Position numbers and translations under genes: made by a program
Shown: positions 34,631 through 46,569 of the stretch, piece after piece
How the letters are laid out: each line of letters starts with the position of its first letter
Position numbering within the stretch: position 1 is the stretch's first letter
Notes under the pieces: generated by a model
What the model was told of the DNA's origin: nothing
Seen by the model: the letters and a program-made list of their open reading frames with translations, nothing else
The model's database searches: none
From: Caenorhabditis remanei
Taxonomy: Eukaryota; Nematoda; Chromadorea; Rhabditida; Rhabditidae
Assembly (NCBI RefSeq): GCF_010183535.1
Contig: NC_071330.1
Location: 5,499,717 to 5,563,716 of the forward strand
Length of the DNA stretch: 64,000 nt
Direction: 5' to 3'

Positions 34631-35488
34631 CACATTGGATTCTTCTGAAAATTATCGATTGTTTTACAGAGAAACATAGAATATTGGAGTTGAAATAAAA
34701 ACGAAATGTGCTCTTTAAACGAACGAGAAGATTTGTTTCTATTTTTGAAATTATCGCTCAGGGAACAATTGGCGGGGGTGTTAAAGGCGCATTTATATTG
34801 TTCGAAATGGTCTGCAAAGGGAAAACACGTGTCTTTTTCAGACCTGCGAATCTCAAAAACGTTGGATCTTTTCAACTACGAGACCATTCCGCGAAATTCC
34901 GAATCAATTAGAGGCGCCTGTAGCACCCCCGGCACGAGTGACACCGTACAAATCGGGAAGAACACTTTTCGCAAGTTTTAGTGTCGAAAATGAAAGAAAA
35001 GTTGTTGATTTACTGTTTATTTTCGTTATTTAACTTGTTAGTGCATGCTTTTGGGCTGATTTTACGAAAATTTGTATTGCGAAAACGTTTCGCAACATAC
35101 GGAATACCCGGTAAAATTCTTCATTGTCATCAAAAACAAGAAAACCACCATTCGGAATGAAATAAGTAAATAATAGACCTGAAAATGACAAATTCTTTCA
35201 TTTCGACACTGAAACTTGAAGAAAATCGCTAATTTATACGGTCTCACACAAGTTCGTGAACAGATAAAAAATAAGTCTCATGTTTCTTCCGCAAACACAC
35301 TGCGTACTTTTCGAACAACCGTAATCAGTTGAAAAATATGAACGTGCTTGAAATACACGTTTAGAGATATAAAAAGTTTAGAAACAATAAAAACTGATAT
35401 ATTTCAGCATGACAATCGAGAAATTTAATCAAATAATCACAGTGGTAATTCGTTATATACAATTATAGCACATGAATAAATAAAACAA
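34631..35488. other. Intergenic between the two multi-module F-box genes
   Basis: 857 bp. TTTTCAG and AAGAATCCAATGTG, just upstream of the start of the four-module gene, match the 5' end of the two-module gene. A fragment of the MITE end seen at 4485-4500 recurs at 34946-34963 (CGTACAAATCGGGAAGAA), near a TTAAAGGCGCATTTA motif at 34780-34794. The rest is AT-rich without a gene. Confidence 0.45.
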
Positions 35489-37897
35489 TCAATTATCGGT
35501 ATCGCTCTTTCTTGTGACAATCATATCTCCCCAGTATGGTCGATAATGAAATTCCAAGTAATCCGTTGAATTGGGAATGGAGCAGTGACGGACCATTCCG
35601 TCCCGCCCGTGTCTGGGTGCTGGATCTCCGATAATAGCTCCTTCTGCCTTGAGTTCAGCAATATTGACTCCATTTCTGACATAGTAATGGCATTGAGAGA
35701 CTCGGAATGATTTCGTAGAGAACATCTGAAATTCGATTATTTTGAGAGAGTCCAAAACCTGTTTCTCACCTGAAATACCGCAGAAATCGACCAAATATCA
35801 ATAGAATTTTCGTAAACATCCAAATGCTTGAAATGAGACAAATGGCGGTGCTGGAAATACTTGAATGAATGCACAGCATACAGCTCTTCCGCCTGTTTCC
35901 ACTGTTCCAACTCAGCCAATTTATCGATTTTCTTTCGATAAGGACTATCATCCCACGTGTCGTGAAGACCTTCAGCTCGACATATTTCGATGCGTTTCAG
36001 TGTTTTTGCTTTAAGAAATGGTAGAACATCGAGAATAATAATCAGATCCGTTGTACTGATTTTACACTTTTTGACAGATATTTTGTGAGAAAATGATTCG
36101 AGAAGAGACTTGACAACTTTGTAATTCGTTTTGACTGTTGTTGATCCCTCAGTAAACAGCAACTTCTTGTACTCAAACTCAAAATATTCCAATTGAAGAT
36201 TTGGATTTGAAAGTACATAATTCAGGTCGTTGCATGCAATATTTCTATATCCATTCCCTCTGATAATCTTGGCGTTTTGACATTGAATATCATCGTTCGG
36301 TGTCATCCATTTTTTAGCAGAATAGACTACTTCGTGACCATTGAATCGACAATAAATACGAGAATTCAGGCAACTGATGACGATAGATTTGATTGAGTGA
36401 ATGCACTTCTCATCGACAACATTACGAAAACGTTTGCATACTTTTCGGAGAGTCAATCTGAAAATTAATGAGGTTTTCAAATGGTTTTTTATCTCTTCTA
36501 TTAAACTTACTGTTTTTTCAAATCCAATTTTTCGAAGATTTTCGCAATGAGGTCATCAGACAAATCAGAGAATCCGAATGTTTTTGACACACTCTCAATA
36601 TACCTTCCATCAAGACGACTTCTTCTCGTAACAATGAAGGCACCGGTATAATGATATTCCAGATAATCCGTCGAATTGGGAATTGGATAGTGATATATAA
36701 CATACTCATCATGCTTTTTCAGACCTGATTCCGAGAGTTTAAATTCCGACAGATTTCCAGCAGCTTCTAGTTCTTCAATCTCAAATCCCATATCCGAAAG
36801 GAATTCACAGCTTGTGAGAGAATGCTTCGAAGCCAAATCTCGAACTATCTGAAGCGCTTCTCGAGAAATTTCAGAATATTCGAAAATTTCAAGAGTTTTC
36901 ACATGAAAAAAATGTTCAGCCTCGAAATAGTCGAATGCACATCTCGTATAAATCTCGACTGCTTGTTTCCACTGCTCCAAATTAGTAATTATATCGATTT
37001 TCTCCTCCCATTGATCCTCATCCCAATTATCATAACGATCAGCTCGATCCACTTCAATTCTTTCAAGTATTCCTGGTTTCAGATGAGGAAGAATATCCAG
37101 GATGACATCCAGTTCTGTTGTTTCCATCATGCAGTTTTTAGCAGAGATTTTACGATTTAACGAGTCGAAAGTCGATTTGACAGCTTCATAATTCGTTCTA
37201 ACTATTTCGGATTCCTCTTCTGTATTCACTGTATCAATATATCCATATTTCAACAGTTTCAGATCAAGTTTTGAATTATTCAATATGAATTTCATATCAT
37301 TGCATGCAATATTCACATAATCATTCGTCCTTATAATTTTCGAATTACGGCATCGATCATCATAGCCCGGTTGAATCCATTTTTCTGCTGCATAAACAAA
37401 TGAGCGATGATTGAATTCACAGAAAATATGACCATCTTGACAGATAACGCCGAGTGAGTGGTGAGTAAGAGTTACTTGTTCGTCGACGATTTTACGGAAT
37501 CGTTTGCACACTTTTCGGAGAATCAATCTGGAAAATAGAGAAGAATTTAAAATATTTATGTCTCTGGTAACTCACTGCTCTTTCAAATCCAATTTCTCGC
37601 CGATAATTCGAATGACACGTTCCGGAAAATCAGAGAATTCTGGAGTTTTTGATTCCAGACTGCTAAATAAAGCTATGAAATTCGAACGAGTACTGAATTA
37701 TTGTACCTTTTATCAAAATCCAAATCAAAGTTTCCGTCGGAAAATCGATTGAACCAGTACTTGAAATTCGCAAATTTGACATCCCCGATCGCATCGCATA
37801 TATCCGAATAAGATTCTTTCATTGATTTTCCACGTAGAACATCGTATAGAATACACCCACGAAGAGCTATCGGATTATTGATGAGTGAGTCAGCCAT
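35489..37897 (-). CDS. Two-module HTH_48/[F-box-FTH]x2 protein (738 aa)
   Basis: Exons 37897-37707, 37659-37576, 37527-36511, 36457-35770, 35725-35489; 2217 nt in frame. Exon 1: HTH_48 (CILYDVLRGKSMKESYSDIC). Exon 2: F-box 1 (PEFSDFPERVIRIIGEKLDL). The 1017-nt exon 3 encodes FTH 1 (NLEQWKQAVEIYTRCAFDYF) and runs straight into F-box 2 (FGFSDLSDDLIAKIFEKLDL) without an intron or stop. Exons 4-5 are LTLRKVCKRFR and FTH 2. Two introns found in the neighbour's modules are absent from exon 3. The fused exon is direct evidence for module concatenation. Probably an SCF adaptor with two Skp1-binding sites, if both F-boxes work. Highest similarity is to the adjacent four-module gene. Confidence 0.8.
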
Positions 37898-38152
37898 CAC
37901 ATTGGATTCTTCTGAAACTTCAAAAATATAATTCGTTGACAAATGGGGTTGTAATCAAAGGGGAATGCGAAGAAAAATACAAATTAGCGAAAAGAAACGC
38001 AAAACCCAGATAAAAATAACCAGAAGAAACAACAAGATTTTATAAAAGTGCAAATGGATTAAGAGAAAAAAGTGGTTCTCAGCATTTGGTCGGTGTTCGG
38101 AAGCAAGTAAATTTGAGTAAAAGAAAACAATACAACTCTGTGGAAACATTGA

Positions 38153-39687
38153 TTATTTGGAAATTCGAATCGTAAAGGGGCTCAGTCGGTAATACAATAC
38201 GTTATTTGATTGAGGGATCGAATAGAAATGAGTATAGTAACTGCTAGAGATAGACTCCAATTGGAGACTAATCGCAATGAACTCATCAATCACGAATTGT
38301 TCAGAATTAATTGTACATGATACGAAGTTTGTCGATTCGGATGCAGCCTGGAAATGGAGATTTGACTTGAAGTTATATATAATGTACGTAGTAACCATAG
38401 AATTCGGTCACAATGAAAATAACTATTGAAAAATGTTGACTTTTGTCTACTCACATTTCTTAGCTTCAACAAGTCCTCCACTGAGATCGATTCGACTTCA
38501 ACTTCGAATGAGGTCAAATGAAGAAATGGATCGATCGATATGATCTGTATATCCAATACTTTCACATGCTTCACTTGTTTCCATAAATCCATCGTAGACA
38601 CTTCTTCCAAACTCATGAAACTCATCTCGTCGCCATCATTTGAATCAGAGGACTCATAACATACAGTCAATTTATTCAGTGTTTTTGGTTTCAGACATTT
38701 CAAAATGTTGATAACATATTCTTCATTCCCAAATTCGATTAAACAATACTCCACGTGGATTTGGTGATTCAATGAGTTGAGAATGTCAATCAACCGTTGT
38801 TCATACTCCAAATCAGTCAATCGAATAAGAAGAGAACTCAGTTGAAGTGCGGGATTTCTGAATGCAAATGCGAAATCATCGAATGCAATCTCCTCAAAAT
38901 GATAGTTCACAATCACTTTTGTTTTATATTTCATCGGATGATATTGATTATTCGTATAAACTATACTTCGATCATTGAAAACAACGTAAATAGATTCATA
39001 GTTTTCATTTTCGATACTAATCGATTTGAATGCTGATTTCTGTTCATCGACAATCATTCGAAGATCTCTTGACACTTTTCGAAGAATCAATCTGAAATAA
39101 TTCATTAAGTTTGCTAGTTTAAGAGACAATTCAACTCACTTTGATTTTAAATCACCGTATTCTACAACAATTCGGATAACATCAAACGGCAAATCACTGA
39201 ATTTCAGATGTTTCGAGGCTGCTCTGAAAATATTAGGTTTTTTTCGTTGTTTATGCATATTTATCAATTACTTCAATTCGAATTTATCATAAAAATACTC
39301 GAATACATCTCTATACATCATATTTTCACCGAGTGCATCTTTAATCTTTTCATAAGATCCTTTTTTTGAAATTTCCTCGACGAAATCGGAATGAATGCAA
39401 ATTTCGGAGCAGTACTTTGGGAGTTTACTGAAATAAACTCCATTATAATCTGTGAAAATAAAGGAACTGTGAACAAACCGTCCATTTCTACTCAGATAAT
39501 AATATTCTTTTGAATATTGATCGAATAAATATCTGAAATCTTCTGCCGACAATATATTTCTTTCCACTGGCCATCTGCACACTTTTTTGTAGTTTTCGTA
39601 TGATTTTTCGGCTGTTTTCCATTGATGAATATTATATAAAATGAGTGAATGCAGCTCTATTTGTGGAAGTGAAGGAGGCTCGAGCAT
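38153..39687 (-). CDS. HTH_48/F-box/FTH protein D' (426 aa)
   Basis: Exons 39687-39479, 39427-39272, 39223-39140, 39091-38455, 38347-38153; 1281 nt, the same length and splice phases as the plus-strand gene at 22130-23728, of which it is the inverted copy. Domains: HTH_48, a second HTH_48-like segment, F-box (FSDLPFDVIRIVVEYGDL), FTH with MDLWKQVKHVKVL. The first intron lacks an in-frame stop here, so an unspliced 139-codon read-through is open. Intron 4 lacks the MITE fragment present in the other copy. Confidence 0.8.
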
Positions 39688-41090
39688 TATCAGAGGTTCA
39701 CTGGAAAATAATCTCGTGAGGGAAAAGAGTGAAATTAAGAATTATAACTAGAGACCGCAACATTTTTTTCAAACTCAATTTTATATTAATATTTCCATCC
39801 TGGCCTGTTCTTCAGGTGAATGGAAGTACATTCCCAAAATTTTTCCCGAAAATATTCACACTCTCCGAAGTTACAGGACCTTTTAGTCAGCCATGGTTTC
39901 TACTAAATTCTCTTGAGGAATTCTTTCGTTTTCCTGACCACGCAAAAAATATTTTCTGTTTTCACGTTCAATCCGTCAAATTTTGGCAAAAATTGGGAAA
40001 GTCCGAACCAGAAACCCTTCGATTAAAAACCCAGCGTGTTATCCACTGAACCAAATGAACACAAATGTGACGCTGATAATAGGAGAATATATTATTGATG
40101 TGATTTTTTTAAATTCAGGAGAATTTTTTGAAGGATTTTCAGCATATTTCGAGATAAAACATCAAATATCTAAAGTTCTACAATACGGATTTTTTAATTT
40201 CCAAGTGGGTCTAGATCGAAATTTTGCGTAGATTCTGATTCCGTCAAGAAACGATGCGAGTCTGACTTGCATTAACCTGAACTGTCGGAAAAACTACTTT
40301 TCTTTTTGAGCCTGTTGTCTTCGGACACCGAAAAAACCACATTTTACGAATCAACCGCTTTTCAAATCTTGGCCCCAGGTACCTGAAGAGATTTCCGAAA
40401 ACAAAATGTCCAAAATTATATAGGTAATCACTGTAAATTTTTTGATGTGATGCCTCGAAGTTCAGCTGGCTCCCAAAAAATTCTACAACACGAAAATTGA
40501 ATTTTCTTTCAAAACCTATTAGAGTATGTCCAGAACTACTAGAAACAGTAAAAAAACGATGCGAGTCTGACCTACAACGATCTCAACGTGACATTCTTCT
40601 GAAAATAGCAAAAGGTTTTTTGAGTTTTCTGAGAAAACTAAACATTTGGGTGAAACGAAAGTGTGTTCATCGGATTCTACGTACTCGATTACATAGGGGT
40701 AAAAGTTTTCATTCTGTTTTAGCGTACTGGGCTCTCAGGGCAGACCGTCAAACATTCTGATAATCTCCCCATGACGTCCCAAGAGAAGAAAATGAAAAAC
40801 TCCGCCCACGTTCATTGCGGTCCCTAATTATAACTGTTGATATCTGTCAAATGAATCAGAAAAATGAGCGAAATTGTGATTGGTGAAAGCCATTGGAGAA
40901 ATTTGTTCTTGTTTTTTACGTAAATACTTCCTATGCTGCAATAATCGGAGAAAAAAACGAACAGATATAAGCATTTTGGGGGAGAACCGATCAAACAAGA
41001 TTAATTCTTCGATTATAACAAGAATTTTTATGAAACAATAACAACAACAATAACACAGATGAAAACAAAAAACAATTTAACTATACAGAA
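39688..41090. other. Long intergenic region D' to C'
   Basis: 1.4 kb against 270 bp in the other arm. The extra about 1.1 kb (39730-40960) has no paralogue in the window and no convincing ORF. It contains two direct copies of AACGATGCGAGTCTGAC (about 40251 and 40557). Probably an insertion of unknown type. The rest is UTR-like. Confidence 0.45.
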
Positions 41091-42630
41091 TTACACATTT
41101 TTAATTAATTTGAATCCATGTAGATGATCGAAAATCTCAACAGAAAGATTAGTGTTAGGAATATGGTGCATTCCCCAATCATCAGCATCCTCAAGATCAA
41201 ATTCTCTCTTGATTGAGCCGGAGTCCATTCTTTCCTTCGTTGTAATAACACAATATTCGAAATTTGACGACTCGGAGAGCGTCTGAAAACAGAGAATCGA
41301 GAAAATCGGAAAACAGAAATAGATGGTACTTACATCAATCATTTTGGTAAGAATTTCCACTGAAATCGATGGAAGATGTGTTTCGAATGTGGTTAGATGG
41401 AAGAAATTTTCGATCGGCAACGGGAGAATCCTTCTGATTTCCACATGTTTTGCTTGCTTCCATTGATCCATCTTAACCATTTTCTCAATAATCGATTGTC
41501 GATACAAAATATCTTCTCTTTGATCAATCAATGGAAGTCCAAGATCGGGCTCAATCGTTAATTTCTCAAGTGATCCAGGTCTCAAAATTCTCAATATTTC
41601 AAGAATATATTCCTCTTTGAGCACTCCAATTGAGCAATGTTTCACTTGAATTTGAATATTTAATCCATGAAAAACATCCAAAAAATATGTTTGATTTTCA
41701 TCGCGCGTCCAGTAAATATCCCATGGATTTTCACGTGTCCAGAAGGAACTGACTTGAGAATAATGAAAATTCGTTTGGAATCGAAAAAAGTTCAATCGAA
41801 CTTTCCGATGACTCAGTGCATTAACCAGATCAGCGGAATCGATACGTACATATTTCTTGTTATGAATTATTGAAAGAGCTAAAAGACTATTCCAAGGAGG
41901 GGAATCAGCCGACATCAATGATTCTTTGTTAAAACAGACAAAGACATCATTGGCCATACACTTGACTTCAATTTCCGTGATTGGAGGTTTAATTCGATCG
42001 ACAACAATTCGAAGTCCTTGTGAAACTTTTCGGAGTTTTACACTGAAAAATTATGATTTCGAGATATATCTCTGATGATTTTAATGCTTACTATGATCTT
42101 AAATCACATTTCTCTACAATTTTCACAACGACATCGATCGGCAATTTGGAGAATGTGGCTTGATATCTGAAAAAGTATAAAAATTAATCTGTTAGAGAAT
42201 CTCTTAAACTCACTTCTGCCTTTCGAACTCTTTGTACCAATAACTATGAGATTTCTCATCAACATCACCGAACGCTTCATACAAATCATTATACGATTTC
42301 TCCTGGGATTTTCCGTTGATGACGTCAGATTGAACACATCGTAGGATATTTAATTCCGGAAGTGATCTGAAAATGAAAAATTCAAAACTAATTCCATATA
42401 AATCTCACTTACCTTCCATCTCTAATCCTATAATAGTTTTCTTTTGTAAAATGATCGAACCACCATTCAAAATCACTGAACGAGATGTTCTCTATTCCCA
42501 ATGTGATACATAATTTTTCGAGACTTTCATAAGACTTCTCGACAGTTTTCCATTGACTAATATCATATAATACCAATACGCGACGATCGATTGATAAGTC
42601 CGTTGGAAACTCCCAATAAAAGTAGGTCAT
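41091..42630 (-). CDS. HTH_48/F-box/FTH protein C' (448 aa)
   Basis: Exons 42630-42413, 42366-42214, 42166-42092, 42042-41334, 41282-41091; 1347 nt in frame. Two HTH_48-type segments in tandem (exon 1 YDISQWKTVEKSYESLEKLC; exon 2 SQEKSYNDLYEAFGDVDEKS), the F-box in exon 3 (FSKLPIDVVVKIVEKCDLRS) continuing into LRKVSQGLRIVV, then FTH/DUF38 (MDQWKQAKHVEI). Intact counterpart of gene C at 18772, with an uninterrupted exon 2. It retains 27 codons (HYSQVSSFWTRENPWDIYWT and following) missing from C. Transcribed divergently from the SPK gene at 43040, 409 bp away. Confidence 0.82.
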
Positions 42631-43039
42631 TTCTGAAAGAACTAGCCTTAAATAAATTAAATTCTGTTAAAAGTATAATTTCACAACTTTTTCTTATTCG
42701 AAGTCGGGGAAATTCGATGAGAAACAATCGCAAAAAGGCAAAAAATCGAGAAAATATTTCGAAAAAACGACGGACTGTCTGCTCGTAAAATAGTGGGCAT
42801 TGTGTGCATTGCGTACTTCAGCAGCTACCGTAGTCAACAATTAATTTCTTTGGTTTTTTCTGGTTTTTCCATCAATTGCCTCGCCAAAAACCTTTTTTCT
42901 ACAAAGTATTTGCTTATTTTAATGATATTTGAATTTTAAATATGTGTTTAAAAAATTAAATGTCCTTTATTTTCATAATTTATCGATTTTCCGCTAAATT
43001 TTTGAAATTTTTCGTTTTTTTTTAGTTGTTCGAGCCAGA
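42631..43039. promoter_or_regulatory. Divergent promoter between F-box C' and SPK gene E
   Basis: 409 bp, conserved in inverted orientation with 18363-18771, including the complement of GTCGACTACGGTAGCTGC and of ATGCAGACAATGCCC. TTCTTTCAG next to the F-box start and TTTTTAG before the SPK start are candidate trans-splice acceptors. Function inferred. Confidence 0.5.
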
Positions 43040-44817
43040 ATGACTTGTAGACCGGTCTATACACCATACGTTCGTAAGGGATTTGTGCAATTTATGGAAG
43101 AAACGAACGAGTTGTTGCAATTTGTCATTGAATCAACGAAAAATGAAAAAACGCCAGTGAAATTGAGAGAATTATGCAGAGAATTCAAAGAAACAAGTGG
43201 AAACCCGAATTCAGCATTAAGTCTGGTGAAGAGGTGAGAATATTCCTTCTGTATTATTCAGAAAATGATTAATTTCCAGACTGCAAACTCTGAAAATTCA
43301 CGAAATGAATAATTTGACAATCGATACGAAGGTTCGATTGATTTTCGCGATGAGCATACCAATCGATCCGGATTTTTTCACTGAGTTAATAAATTAAATT
43401 AACCAATTAATTAATTTCTAAAGTTTTCAGACTGCAATACCAGGCGACTGTGAAGATTGACAATCATCAGCGAATTGTTGAATATGAAACAATTGGAGGA
43501 GGTCTCAAGCTCAGTGGCAAGCATGTAAGACATGGAGTTGTAGTGTTTAGTTCTGAAATTTCAGATGCATACTGTTAAATAGATATCAGTGTGAATTACC
43601 GGAATGTTTCGGTAAAATTTACCGGAAAATTACCGGAAAGCGCATTTACCGGAAAGATATAACAAACAGATAAATTGAAACGAAGGAAATAAATTTTGCT
43701 AATGTTGCTTCAGGGATGTGCCTATGAAGGCGCTTTGGGCGCTGAAAGATTTCAAAGTGGGCGAAAATGCGACGAGAGAGTGTGTGTAAAATCGAGAGAA
43801 TGTGTCTGCGTCTCTCCATTTCGCACACTCTTTCTCGTCGCATTTTCAAATTTCGGCTGAAAATGCGAGACGCTCAACGCCACCCGGGCACATACCTGTG
43901 TTGCTTTCGCTGTCTAGAATCAAAATGAACACGGATAAAAACATCTCCAAATAATATCGATTTTCAGTTCCCAACCTGTCCGGAAATCGACAGAAAGAAC
44001 CGAATAATGCTGATGTTTCTCGCGAGAAAGACAGAAACTGTTGATTATCCACTCTCACCCACTATATTCATGGATGAATTCGAAGCAAAATTTTTAAATC
44101 CTGAAAAAAGACGCACTGCGGTAAAACGGTATAAACTGGCTTCGAATTCACTGTTTTTGATAAATACGTTTACAGATATAGAGAGTTGAAAAACAAAATA
44201 TATTGGGCGACTGAATACGATAAGGTTACGAGAATGAAGATGATGTTCATTTCTGGCGGAAAAGTTCCCGAATGTTTCCTCAGAGAGTGAGTGAAAGTGG
44301 GCGTGGTTTATTTTATTTCCTTTCATTTTAGGCTTCGAGAAGATGCATTGGTAGATGTTGACGAAGAAAATCGAATTATTCTTTATCAATCAATCGATGG
44401 AAGTCTCAATTTGCAAGGAGATCACAGTCTATCGATAAAAATGATGATGGTTGCAGATCATCGGAAAAGATTACATATTGAGAAGCTTGAGTCCAATAAA
44501 GAATTGGTGGAAGTGAAGAAGAGAGAAACTGAGGAAGAAGAGACAATTGTTGATATGCCTTCAATGAAGAGAAATGAGAGATTGTTAGTAAAATAAGATT
44601 GAAAGGAAATTATTGATCTATTTCTTTCAGAACGAAGTATGATGTTGAGTGGTGGCCATCGATGAGAACGACAGCTATAACGAAGAAACGTATCAAAGAA
44701 GAGCATAATTACGCAGCGTTCAATAATCAATACATCGACACCATTCCTGTTCAAGAATCCATTCCGTCTAATAATAATTCGGATTTAATTGACGAAGTTA
44801 AGAATGAGAATGATTGA
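43040..44817 (+). CDS. SPK-domain protein E (two SPK domains, 367 aa)
   Basis: Exons 43040-43233, 43280-43384, 43431-43524, 43968-44128, 44176-44286, 44332-44583, 44631-44817; 1104 nt in frame. First SPK domain: ELLQFVIESTKNEKTPVKLR, then LQTLKIHEMNNL, FAMSIPIDPDFF, and IVEYETIGGGLKLSGKH. Second: RIMLMFLARKTETVDYPLSP, then YWATEYDKVTRMKMMFISGG and DEENRIILYQSIDGSLNLQG. A Glu-rich linker and a KRIKEEH tail end in DEVKNEND. The apparent stop after TFTDIES is removed by a 47-bp intron (44129-44175). Intron 3 holds a hAT-type MITE. Compared with copy A at 2130-3899, the last two exons are merged or replaced. No enzyme function is known for SPK proteins. Confidence 0.82.
43711..43898. mobile_element. 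hAT-type MITE in SPK gene E intron 3
   Basis: 188 bp with ends CAGGGATGTGCC and GGCACATACCTG, flanked by the 8-bp direct repeat TGTTGCTT (43703-43710 and 43899-43906). The matching intron at about 13470 has one uninterrupted copy of the site. Inner arms GAAAATGCGACGAGAGAGTG and complement make a hairpin. Confidence 0.82.
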
Positions 44818-46448
44818 GAAATGGGACTGCACCCCAAACCATGTTCCATATGTCATTGTTAACCTTTGTTGTTTAACTGCATTTTTCCCACTTTGTCAAT
44901 TGAATCTTATTTAATTTTATAAATTGAAAACATTTTTTTGACGTTTTCTGAGTTCTCATGTTAATTGACTGCGACCCGCTGTCCCACTATTCTAAACAGT
45001 CACATAGCAGATGACGGAACCCGTGAGAGAGAGATCTTCTCAAGAAGCTTTCGAGTTCCCGAGGGATCATCTTGAGAGAAGTTTCTCTGATAGTTCAAAG
45101 AGAGGGAGTGAGAATTAGCCTCAGATTGCGGGAACGGTCCCCTTGACGTTCATTCAACATGGATCTCCCTATTGTTGCTTTTTTCGTAGAAGAATAAGAT
45201 GTACAATTTAGGTTTTTTTCAGTTGAAAATTGGAAAAGAAAATGTTTCATTTGAAGAGTATGTAAACGTATCACAGATTGTACCACAAAGATAACTTCTT
45301 ATAAATCATAGAAATCGAAAATAGAGTAAAGTTTGTGAGTGTGACATGGTCTCATTGATATTATCACAATATCGATTGTTTATGGAGTTTATAGATCAGA
45401 CAGCTTTTTTGTACGAACACATCCTAAAGGTAGTCAATGTAAACATCTCTCATCTTTTGCTCTAAAAAGGGCGACAATTGCAAGAATTTACTTTGACGAT
45501 TGATAACTTCTTAGGATGTGCCCATACAAAAAATTATCAAATACACGAATGAATCTCTACTTTTGATCAATACACTCCATAAATATTCGACATTGTGATA
45601 CCATCAGAGAGACCGTAACACACTCACAAAGTTAACCATTTACAAAGACAACATCAAGTTTCGCATTGTTTATGGCCAGTACTGTACATGGAAAAATTGC
45701 CTTAAAGGCGTATTGTGGTCCGTTGTGATGTCTTCATATCATAATGTATGAGTTTCGCCGAGTTCATTTTCATACTAACGGCAGAAATAGCAGAATACTG
45801 AAAAAAGCAACGGAAAGTTTAGTCAGCGAGAATGTTCTAGAAATTTCACTTCTGTAAAGTTGTTTTAAGAAACCATGGATGTTCATCAATGAATAGCAAA
45901 TAACTAATTTGAGTGAAAACAACACTTATATTATAAAGATAGAATAAAGACAACTATTAGTAAACGTGGAGCAGCTGTCGGAGGAAGATGTATTGTTCTG
46001 TGAAGAAATCTGAAATAGTTGTCGATAAAACTACGGTTACCCCAACGGAAACTATAGGCGGAAAAATAGACTTGTCCATTGTGGGCGGATATTGGGGGAA
46101 TTTGAATATATGAAAAGGTAGCCTAATAATCTATTGTTGAATCCATAAGAGAAAAAGTGGATATGACTATCCATTCCAAACAAGTTTGAATGACGAGCGC
46201 CAAAAATAAATCAAAATAAATAAATAAAAAGTAGAAATTTTGGTTCAAAAGATGCCTCTTGTTTCAAAACGGACTAAGAATATTTTCGATTTCGGCTTCT
46301 GGGAGAAATTGATATGTAAACTACGCTTAATACTTCGAGTGCCACTACGACTCGGTGATCGGGAAACGTAGAGAATCATAAAAGTATCTGCATCTTCAAA
46401 ACAAAAAATTCAGAAGAGCGGAAGCGACGTCTCCACTATATGCTGTAG
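44818..46448. other. Non-genic region before the 5S/SL1 array
   Basis: Contains an AGAGAGATCTTCTCAAG / CTTGAGAGAAG-type palindromic stretch (45030-45085), the Tc1-end MITE at about 45328-45684, and a 160-bp fragment of the foldback family (45707-45866, AAAGGCGTATTGTGGTC). About 580 bp of unidentified sequence follows up to the first 925-bp unit. No gene seen. Confidence 0.5.
45328..45684. mobile_element. Tc1-end MITE
   Basis: The right end ATGGCCAGTACTG is followed by TA. The internal order (ACAATATCGATTGTTTATGG, ACGAACACATCCTAAAG, TTAGGATGTGCCCATAC) matches the 32906-33321 copy. The left end is decayed. Confidence 0.55.
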
Positions 46449-46521
46449 ATAGGTAATTTTGGGAAGTGAAGAAGAAGAAGAAGAGTAGTGAAAAGATAGT
46501 GACGGTCGCGAGCCTCGATTG

Positions 46522-46536
46522 GTGTCGGCCGCTGCG
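46522..46536 (+). promoter_or_regulatory. Candidate PSE of type I SL1 genes (one per unit)
   Basis: GTGTCGGCCGCTGCG, 34-48 bp upstream of the SL1 start. The type II units have GTGTCGGCTGTTGCC at the same distance although the surrounding sequence differs. Position and conservation fit the proximal sequence element that recruits SNAPc at snRNA-like genes. Repeats every 925 bp. Confidence 0.55.
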
Positions 46537-46569
46537 TTTGCGTAAGTCTAGAGACACACCGATAGCTTC

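Noticed and set aside
39729..40760. Several 80-106 aa ORFs between D' and C'
   Set aside because: No splice-consistent extension, no domain, and the whole 1.1 kb is absent from the other arm, so it is more likely inserted non-coding DNA.
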